Positions 1 to 4,969 of a stretch of 6,575 bases of DNA are shown piece after piece. The translations under genes were made by a program, and so were the position numbers. Origin of the DNA: Clostridiaceae bacterium (GTDB lineage: Bacteria; Bacillota; Clostridia; Saccharofermentanales; UBA5734); contig JAAZFW010000089.1 of assembly GCA_012511525.1 (NCBI GenBank), positions 1 through 6,575 on the forward strand, written 5' to 3'. Positions within the stretch are counted from its first letter, which is position 1. Every line of letters begins with the position of its first letter. Under the pieces are notes generated by a model. It was not told the DNA's origin, made no database searches, and was given only the letters and a program-made list of their open reading frames with translations.

Positions 1-678
1 TACGGCCTGGTGACCGGTCTGCCGCCGGCCGAATACAAGCTGGCCTGTCACCTGGATAACGGGCGCTCGGTCTATACCTTCTGCATGTGCCCGGGCGGGC
101 ATGTCATCAACGCCGCATCTGAGCCTGGCACGGTCGTGACCAACGGGATGAGCCTGCACAGCCGCCAGGCGCAAAACGCCAACAGCGCCCTGCTGGTTTC
201 TGTCAACCCAAACGATTTCCCGGGAAGCGGACCGCTATCTGGCATGGAATGGCAGCGGGAACTGGAGATGAAGGCTTTTACGGTCGGCGGACGCACCGGT
301 GCGGCGCCGGCCCAGGCGGTTGGCTCGTTTCTGGGCCGCAACGGCTTAAGGGCCTGGCCGCACCCGGTACAGCCCAGCTTCCGGCCGGGTGTCAGCTGGT
401 GCGAGCTCGACGACGTGCTGCCTCCCTTTGTCCGGTCATCCCTGCGCCAGGCCCTGCCGCTGCTGGACCGCCGCCTGCATGGCTTTGCCGATCACGGCGC
501 CGTATTGACCGCCGTCGAGACGCGCAGTTCGTCCCCGGTGCGCATGCGCCGGAACGAAGCTTTGCAGTCGAACCTGGCCGGCATTTACCCGGCAGGCGAG
601 GGCGCCGGTTATGCCGGCGGCATCATGTCCGCGGCGATCGATGGCCTGCGCTGCGCCGAAGCGCTGCGCCAAAACTGA
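1..678 (+). CDS. FAD-dependent dehydrogenase, COG2509 type (C-terminal part, 5' truncated)
   Basis: The reading frame is open from base 1 to a TGA at 676-678, giving 225 residues; the N-terminus is outside the window. The GTG at base 10 is an internal Val codon, because coding similarity continues upstream of it. The motif YTFCMCPGG (about residues 23-31), then AASE and TNGMS, and the C-terminal stretch GIYPAGEGAGYAGGI (about 191-205) are what I recognise as hallmarks of the COG2509 family of predicted FAD-dependent dehydrogenases. The last is the flavin-contacting glycine-rich segment near the C-terminus. Family members are usually somewhat over 500 residues, so a bit under half is present; the missing part would carry the N-terminal Rossmann-type FAD-binding motif. 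It is probably a soluble cytoplasmic flavoprotein. The substrate is unknown for the family as far as I know. No terminator is visible before the next gene, but that gene appears to have its own promoter. Confidence 0.85.
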   Translation, partial: YGLVTGLPPAEYKLACHLDNGRSVYTFCMCPGGHVINAASEPGTVVTNGMSLHSRQAQNANSALLVSVNPNDFPGSGPLSGMEWQRELEMKAFTVGGRTGAAPAQAVGSFLGRNGLRAWPHPVQPSFRPGVSWCELDDVLPPFVRSSLRQALPLLDRRLHGFADHGAVLTAVETRSSSPVRMRRNEALQSNLAGIYPAGEGAGYAGGIMSAAIDGLRCAEALRQN

Positions 679-729
679 CGGAATGAAATAGCAGCGTAAA
701 CCTCGAGATACCGGACTGTGATTCAGCCG

Positions 730-738
730 TGCTATACT
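730..738 (+). promoter_or_regulatory. Extended -10 promoter candidate for the wall-protein gene
   Basis: TGCTATACT reads as an extended -10 (TGn at 730-732 followed by TATACT at 733-738, one mismatch to TATAAT). At a 17-bp spacing the -35 position (about 710-715, ACCGGA) does not resemble TTGACA, which is tolerable for extended -10 promoters. Transcription would start near 745, giving a leader of about 20 nt that still contains the ribosome binding site. It lies in the only AT-richer patch around, between the flavoprotein stop and the wall-protein ATG. Assigned by eye only. Confidence 0.5.
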
Positions 739-749
739 AAGAAAAAACG

Positions 750-755
750 AAAGGG
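750..755 (+). promoter_or_regulatory. Ribosome binding site fixing the ATG at 766
   Basis: The purine stretch AAAGGG lies 10 nt upstream of ATG 766. It is a moderate Shine-Dalgarno match and favours ATG 766 over the in-frame GTG at 718. Starting at GTG 718 would put 16 mostly polar or charged residues before the lysine-rich signal peptide, and that codon is upstream of the predicted transcription start. Confidence 0.6.
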
Positions 756-765
756 CTTTTTAACC

Positions 766-855
766 ATGAAAAAGCGCTTCCGCATGATTCTGGCCGGTCT
801 GCTGGTCGGTCTGGTGCTGATCCAGACCGTTCCGCACAGCACCAGGGCAACCGCG
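766..855 (+). other. Sec signal peptide (residues 1-30)
   Basis: The N-terminus MKKRFR is positively charged, followed by a hydrophobic core MILAGLLVGLVLIQTV. A polar stretch ends in Ala-Thr-Ala (residues 28-30), matching the A-x-A rule for signal peptidase I, with cleavage expected before Asn31. No lipobox cysteine is present, so the product should be released or wall-bound rather than a lipoprotein. Confidence 0.88.
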
Positions 856-3800
856 AATCCCACCGCTATAGGCCTGACCGAATTTGTCCTGAAAGCCTGG
901 CGGCAAGGCTGGGGTTATGTTTATGGCACTTATGGGCAACTTGCGACCCAGTCCCTGATCGACAGCAAGGCCCGCCAGTATCCATCAGTCTTTGCCGAGA
1001 AGAAAAGCGACGGGCGGACGGTTTATGCGCATGCCCAGGAGTGGATCGGGGTGCGCGCCGCCGACTGTGTCGGTTTGGCCAAAGCCTACCTCTGGTGGGT
1101 GGACGACCGCGTCGGCCCCCAGTACTCGTCCGCCACGGACTATTCAGCCAATGGGCTGTATTACCGCGCCAGCGTCAAAGGCCCGATGGCCACGATCCCG
1201 GCAACACATGGCGTAATGGTCTGGCGAGACGGCCACGTGGGCATCTACATCGGCAACGACGAGGTGATCGAATCGCGCGGTGTCGAGTACGGCGTGGTGC
1301 GTACGCGGCTCTCCGACCGCAACTGGACAGGCTGGTTTCTTCATCCCAACCTGACCTACAATGCCCAGGGCTGGACCCAGATCGATGGGAAAACCTTCTA
1401 TTACCGCTCCGGTAAGTACCTTACCGGCCAGCAGGTGATCGACGGGCAAGTCTGCCTGTTCGGCCAGGACGGCGCCCGCCTGACCGGCTTCCAGCCGGTT
1501 AACGGCCAGCTCAGCTATTTCACGGCAGACGGCTCAGTCCTGTCTGGCTGGCAGACCATCGACGGCAACCGTTACTACCTGGACGAGGCGGCCCGGCCCC
1601 TGACCGGCCGGCAAACGCTGGATGGCAAGACCTATTACTTCAGTTCAGTCGGCACCCTGCTGACCGGATGGCAAAGCGACGAAGGCCAGGTTCTCTACCT
1701 GGATGACCAGGGACTTGCCCTCGCCGGCGCCGTAACGGTCGACGGCCGCACGGTACTGCTGGATCGTTACGGCCATCTGGCACGCGGCTGGGTCGAGGAG
1801 ACGGAAGGCTGGCGCTGGTATACGCCCGGAGGTGATGCGGCGCCGCCCGGCTTGCTGCAGACCGCCGACGGCGCTTACTGGCTGGACGCGCAGGGCCTTC
1901 GCCAAACCGGCTGGCAGTTGGTCGGCCAGCGTGAAGCCTGGTTCGATCCCCAGACCGGCCAGCGTGCTTCGGCCATCTTCGTGACGCCTGACCCGGCGCA
2001 GGCCGACCAGGAGATCTGCCTGCTGGCAGACGGTACGCGCGCCGATTCAGGCAAGCCCATACTCGCCGGCGGCCAGTGGCAGCTTTGCGATGCACAGGGT
2101 GTTTTGCACAAAGCAGACACCGAGCTTGCGGCCGTCGCGGCCGGGGGCGAAAGCACAACGATCCTGCTGGCCATCGGGGGCGAACCCCGGGGGCTGCAGC
2201 TGACCAACCAGGACACATTTACCGTCTCCTTGTCTGCTGACATGACCGACCTGCCGGCAGGCACGGCGATCCAGGCGACATTGGACGGCAGCGTGCCGAC
2301 CGAAGGCACCTGGATCACCTTTGACCCGGCGGTGGCCGCGATCGACGATACAGGCCGGATTACGGCGGCCGCTCCCGGGCAGACCCTGGTGGGTTTTGTT
2401 TCAGGCAGCCAGTACGCACTGGCCGGTCTGACGGTCCTGCCCGATCCGGCCAGCTTGACCGCGCCTGCCGAACCGGTGCGCCTCGCGCCTGGCTGCGGCC
2501 TGGATTTCCCGGTCGCGGGCCTGTTGCCGTCACTGCGCGCTTTTTACACGCTGCGCTCATCGGATCCTGAAAAAGTCGCTGTCCGTACCGATGGCGGCCT
2601 GGCCGCGATTGGGCCTGGACAGGCAGACATAACGCTGCTTCGGGGCGAGACGGAAATCCTGACCTTTGGCGCAACCGTTGCCTGGCCCGCGATCGGGCTC
2701 TCGGCGGACCGCGACATCTTGCACCTGGCGGTGGGCGAATCCCGCCAGGCCCCGGTCAATGTACTGCCGCAGGGCGCTCTGGCCAGCATAGCCTACAGCA
2801 GCAGCCAGCCCCTGGTCGCCTCGGTGGACGAAAACGGCCAGATTAAGGGACTGACGACGGGCGAGGCGACCGTCACCGCGCAAGCCGGGACCCTGGTCCG
2901 GACGCTGCGGGTTGAAGTCAGCGGCACCTTGCCGACGCTTGGCCGGGGAACCAGCGGCGAGGCGGTCCTGCGCATGGAGGAGAAGCTGGCCCAGCTAGGC
3001 TACCTGCCTGAGGTACCGGACAGCCAGATGGGTTCGCTCGACGAATTCGCGGTGCGCTGCCTGCAGGTTCGGCTCAATCTGACGCCGTCCGGTCAGGCCG
3101 ACCACGCCCTCCAGCAGATACTGTATGACGGCGCTGCCCCCGCGGCTACGCCAGTTCAGGTTGCCGGGTCGCTGCGCGCCGGAGACCAGGGCGAGCAGGT
3201 CAAAGTCCTGCAGATGCGCCTGTTCGACCTGCATGTCCAGAAAATCCCGCCTGACGGCACCTGGGGGGCGCACACCACCCAGGCGATGACAACCCTCCAG
3301 CTGCAAAACGGCCTGGAGCCGAACGGCGTCGCCGGCGTCGCCGAGATCCGCCTCGTGTTCAGCGCGGGCGTCACGCCGGGGCGCGACGCGCTGCAGCTGG
3401 AGGACACCGGGCATGAAGTCGTCCTGCTTCAGGAACGGCTGAAAAGTTTAGGCTACTATGGCGGGCCGATCGACGGCCGCTTCTCGGAAGCCGTGGAAAC
3501 GGCAGTCAGCCAATTCCAGGTCCGCTGCGGCCTGACCGATGACGGCGTTGCCGGTCCGACGACGCAGCAGCGCCTTTACAGAGCCGACGCGCCGGTAGCG
3601 CCGGGATCGACGCCGGGGCCCGGGACGCCAGTCCCGACAGCCACACCGGCTCCCGCGCCATCTGACGGCACCATCGCCAGGGGCAGCCCGGCCGAGCTGG
3701 TTGCTGCCCTGGAAGACCGGCTGGTCGCGCTGGGGTACCATTACGCGTTGCCGGACGCCCTGTTCGACGATCTGACGGATGTATCGGTACGCAGCTTTCA

Positions 3801-4953
3801 GGTGCGCGCAGCCTTGTCCGTGACTGGAATTGCCGATCTGGAGACTCAGAAACGGCTGGTCTCGTCCGCTGCGCCCCGCTCAACGGTCTCGTACCGTTAT
3901 GGCAGCAGCGGCGACAATGTGCGCCGGATTCAGCAGCGCCTGATCGATCTCGGATTCCTGAACGATATCGTCGACGGAAAATTCGGACCGAAAACCCAGG
4001 CCGCTGTCATTGCCTTCCAGCGCAGTGCCGGGCTTTCTGCCGATGGCTCCGTCGGCCCCCTGACGGCTGCGAAGCTGTTCCGGTCGCCGGTTCCGCTCGC
4101 GCCGCTCATCCCGGGCGCTGCCGCACCGACACCGCCGCCACCGCCACCCCCCACGCCCACGCCGACTCCGACTCCGACACCTTCACCGACGCCAGATCCC
4201 AACCCCGCCGCTCCGGACATTCTGAGCCGGGGCAGCAGCGGTGAGGTGGTGGCCGCGCTGGAGAGCCGCCTGGTGGCGCTTGGCTACCACTATGCGCTGC
4301 CCGACACGACATACGACAGTCTGACCGAAGAAGCGGTCGGAAGTTTCCAGACCCGTGCCGGCCTGCCGAAAAACGGCGTGGCCGACCTGGTGACGCAAAG
4401 CCGGCTGCTGTCATCAGCGGCACCTAGGTCCAACCAGTCCTACCGCTACGGAAGCCGTGGTGAAAATGTGCGCCGCATTCAGCAGCGCCTGATTGACCTG
4501 AAGTTTCTTTCCGATGTCGCTGACGGAAAGTTTGGTCCCAAGACGGAAACGGCCGTCAAAGCATACCAGGGGAGTAACGGGCTGAGCCGCGACGGCGTTG
4601 CCGGCCCGCGGACCGTGGCCAAGCTGTTCTATGCCCCCGTGCAGGCTGTTCTGCCTGATCCGGGCAGCGCAACGACACCTGCGCCAACGCCGCAGCCACA
4701 GCCTGACGAGCTGGTTCCGCCTGTCCTGAATGGCAGCCTGAGACGCGGCAGCACAGGGGAGGCGGTACGCCAGGTGCAGCTAAGGCTGGCTGAACTCCGT
4801 TATCCGGTCGGTTCGGCGGACGGCAAATTCGGGCCGATGACCGAACAGGCAGTCCTGCTCTTCCAGCGCAAAGCCAAGATTACGGTCGACGGGATCGTCG
4901 GCCCCCAGACCATCCAGGTGCTCTACAGCACGGCGGCGCCCGCTTACTCGTGA
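766..4953 (+). CDS. Secreted modular NlpC/P60 cell-wall hydrolase with wall-binding repeats, Ig-like and PG-binding domains
   Basis: This is an intact 1395-residue gene from ATG 766 to TGA 4951-4953. Order by residue: signal peptide 1-30; NlpC/P60-type cysteine peptidase about 36-198 (Cys101 in DCVGL, His157 in GHVGIYIG); about ten 20-residue choline-binding-type repeats 202-402; three Ig-like (BIG2-type) domains about 478-720, the third clearest; eight PG_binding_1 domains 722-1392 with Pro/Thr linkers at 943-966, 1111-1149 and 1294-1322. NlpC/P60 enzymes cleave peptide stems of peptidoglycan, and PG_binding_1 domains bind the wall, so I infer a secreted autolysin or remodelling enzyme held in the wall non-covalently. 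There is no LPXTG, SLH domain or C-terminal membrane segment. It is much longer than typical NlpC/P60 hydrolases, mostly from repeated binding modules. It appears monocistronic. A toxin-like or adhesive role cannot be excluded. Domain calls are firm; the physiological role is inferred. Confidence 0.93.
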   Translation: MKKRFRMILAGLLVGLVLIQTVPHSTRATANPTAIGLTEFVLKAWRQGWGYVYGTYGQLATQSLIDSKARQYPSVFAEKKSDGRTVYAHAQEWIGVRAADCVGLAKAYLWWVDDRVGPQYSSATDYSANGLYYRASVKGPMATIPATHGVMVWRDGHVGIYIGNDEVIESRGVEYGVVRTRLSDRNWTGWFLHPNLTYNAQGWTQIDGKTFYYRSGKYLTGQQVIDGQVCLFGQDGARLTGFQPVNGQLSYFTADGSVLSGWQTIDGNRYYLDEAARPLTGRQTLDGKTYYFSSVGTLLTGWQSDEGQVLYLDDQGLALAGAVTVDGRTVLLDRYGHLARGWVEETEGWRWYTPGGDAAPPGLLQTADGAYWLDAQGLRQTGWQLVGQREAWFDPQTGQRASAIFVTPDPAQADQEICLLADGTRADSGKPILAGGQWQLCDAQGVLHKADTELAAVAAGGESTTILLAIGGEPRGLQLTNQDTFTVSLSADMTDLPAGTAIQATLDGSVPTEGTWITFDPAVAAIDDTGRITAAAPGQTLVGFVSGSQYALAGLTVLPDPASLTAPAEPVRLAPGCGLDFPVAGLLPSLRAFYTLRSSDPEKVAVRTDGGLAAIGPGQADITLLRGETEILTFGATVAWPAIGLSADRDILHLAVGESRQAPVNVLPQGALASIAYSSSQPLVASVDENGQIKGLTTGEATVTAQAGTLVRTLRVEVSGTLPTLGRGTSGEAVLRMEEKLAQLGYLPEVPDSQMGSLDEFAVRCLQVRLNLTPSGQADHALQQILYDGAAPAATPVQVAGSLRAGDQGEQVKVLQMRLFDLHVQKIPPDGTWGAHTTQAMTTLQLQNGLEPNGVAGVAEIRLVFSAGVTPGRDALQLEDTGHEVVLLQERLKSLGYYGGPIDGRFSEAVETAVSQFQVRCGLTDDGVAGPTTQQRLYRADAPVAPGSTPGPGTPVPTATPAPAPSDGTIARGSPAELVAALEDRLVALGYHYALPDALFDDLTDVSVRSFQVRAALSVTGIADLETQKRLVSSAAPRSTVSYRYGSSGDNVRRIQQRLIDLGFLNDIVDGKFGPKTQAAVIAFQRSAGLSADGSVGPLTAAKLFRSPVPLAPLIPGAAAPTPPPPPPPTPTPTPTPTPSPTPDPNPAAPDILSRGSSGEVVAALESRLVALGYHYALPDTTYDSLTEEAVGSFQTRAGLPKNGVADLVTQSRLLSSAAPRSNQSYRYGSRGENVRRIQQRLIDLKFLSDVADGKFGPKTETAVKAYQGSNGLSRDGVAGPRTVAKLFYAPVQAVLPDPGSATTPAPTPQPQPDELVPPVLNGSLRRGSTGEAVRQVQLRLAELRYPVGSADGKFGPMTEQAVLLFQRKAKITVDGIVGPQTIQVLYSTAAPAYS
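871..1359 (+). other. NlpC/P60-type cysteine peptidase domain (residues about 36-198)
   Basis: The nucleophile is predicted as Cys101 (codon 1066-1068) in AADCVGLAKAYLW, the family's D-C-x-G-L helix. The base is predicted as His157 (codon 1234-1236) in GHVGIYIGNDEVIES. The third polar catalytic position, usually His, Asn or Gln, aligns with Glu169. Compared with the compact family pattern, about 45 residues separate the N-terminal Tyr/Gly segment (GWGYVYGT, 48-55) from the catalytic Cys, so there is a sizeable insertion. The domain ends in a Trp-rich segment (NWTGWFLHPNLTY) leading straight into the repeats. I infer cleavage of peptidoglycan stem peptides; the exact bond cannot be read from the sequence. 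Confidence 0.82.
1369..1971 (+). repeat. Ten choline-binding-type (CW_binding_1-like) repeats of about 20 residues
   Basis: Repeats begin at residues 202, 221, 241, 261, 281, 301, 321, 341, 362 and 382. The pattern is G-[W/F/x]-x-x-[hydrophobic]-D-G-x-x-[Y/W]-[Y/F/L]-[L/F]-D-x-x-G-x-x-x-T. They match the glycine- and aromatic-rich repeats of choline- and glucan-binding surface proteins. A further degenerate copy may lie at about 429-448 (GGQWQLCDAQGVL). Several repeats lack the leading Trp or the paired aromatics (for example GAVTVDGRTVLL), so not every ligand site is likely to be functional. Ligand identity (choline, glucan or other wall glycan) cannot be decided from the sequence. Confidence 0.85.
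2197..2925 (+). other. Three Ig-like (BIG2-type) domains (residues about 478-720)
   Basis: The third copy (about 640-720) is clear: a start of AIGLSADRDILHLAVGES, then VLPQGA, then SSSQPLVASVDENGQIKGLTTGEATVTAQAG, ending RTLRVEVSG. This is the bacterial Ig-like group 2 pattern. The first copy (about 478-557) shows WITFDPAVAAIDDTGRITAAAPGQ and ends TVLP. The second (about 568-639) shows LRSSDPEKVAVRTDGGLAAIGPGQADITL and ends ATVAW. Copies one and two are degenerate. They probably act as rigid spacers or adhesive modules between the repeat region and the PG-binding array. Domain edges are approximate. Confidence 0.7.
3664..4644 (+). repeat. Tandem duplication of a two-domain PG-binding cassette (144 residues each)
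   Basis: Residues 967-1110 (bases 3664-4095) and 1150-1293 (4213-4644) align without gaps over 144 residues, about two thirds identical by hand count, at an offset of exactly 183 codons (549 bases). The best-kept parts are LVALGYHYALPD, SSAAPRS and NVRRIQQRLIDL. At DNA level, bases from 3919 and from 4468 are near-identical over about 30 bases, with differences mostly at third positions. I infer an in-frame internal duplication that has since diverged, with the Pro/Thr linker carried along or inserted between. Confidence 0.85.
4096..4212 (+). repeat. Pro/Thr-rich linker with low-complexity coding repeat
   Basis: Residues 1111-1149 contain a run of seven Pro (1123-1129) followed by alternating Thr-Pro and Ser-Pro to about residue 1144, encoded by CCN-ACN hexamers. 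A C6 homopolymer lies at 4147-4152. Shorter Pro-rich linkers occur at 3592-3663 (residues 943-966) and 4645-4731 (residues 1294-1322). Such linkers are extended and flexible, often spanning wall layers. The repeat is in frame and could change length by slippage. Confidence 0.85.
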
Positions 4954-4957
4954 TTGA

Positions 4958-4969
4958 CTGACCGGTCAG
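4958..4969. repeat. Perfect 12-bp palindrome at the convergent gene junction
   Basis: CTGACCGGTCAG is self-complementary and lies in the 12-bp gap between the two convergent stop codons, overlapping the ABC-F stop (TCA at 4966-4968 on the plus strand). As RNA it could fold only a 4-bp stem, so it is a weak terminator. It could be coincidental. Confidence 0.4.

Larger units (their letters stand above)
2929..4941 (+). repeat. Array of eight PG_binding_1 domains (residues 722-1392)
   Basis: Approximate residue ranges are 722-790, 799-869, 873-942, 967-1037, 1043-1110, 1150-1220, 1226-1293 and 1323-1392. Each is about 70 residues with the PG_binding_1 pattern: a start of RGSxGExV, an LQxRLxxLG helix, then the core DGxFGPxTxxAVxxFQ, then xxGLxxDGxVGPxTxxxL. 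Copies 2, 3, 5, 7 and 8 keep a recognisable DG-x-[FW] core. Copies 1, 4 and 6 replace it with a PDxx[FYM][DG]xL version. Such domains bind peptidoglycan; eight in one chain suggests very tight or multivalent wall attachment. Spacers within pairs are short, whereas Pro/Thr linkers separate the groups. Confidence 0.88.

Noticed and set aside
718..765. Upstream in-frame GTG start giving a 1411-residue product
   Set aside because: It would add 16 polar residues before a well-formed signal peptide, overlaps the -10 candidate, and ATG 766 has its own Shine-Dalgarno sequence.
1640..2218. 192-residue minus-strand open frame within the wall-protein gene
   Set aside because: It is an Arg/Pro-rich shadow frame typical of GC-rich DNA, opposite well-supported repeats. 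The other long antisense frames in 2360-4423 are rejected for the same reason.
4126..4206. Possible CRISPR-like or tandem DNA repeat
   Set aside because: The periodicity is six bases, in frame, and encodes Pro-Thr; there are no spacers.
4900..4953. Sortase (LPXTG) or other covalent wall anchor at the wall-protein C-terminus
   Set aside because: The chain ends just after the last PG-binding domain (STAAPAYS) with no LPXTG, hydrophobic segment or basic tail.
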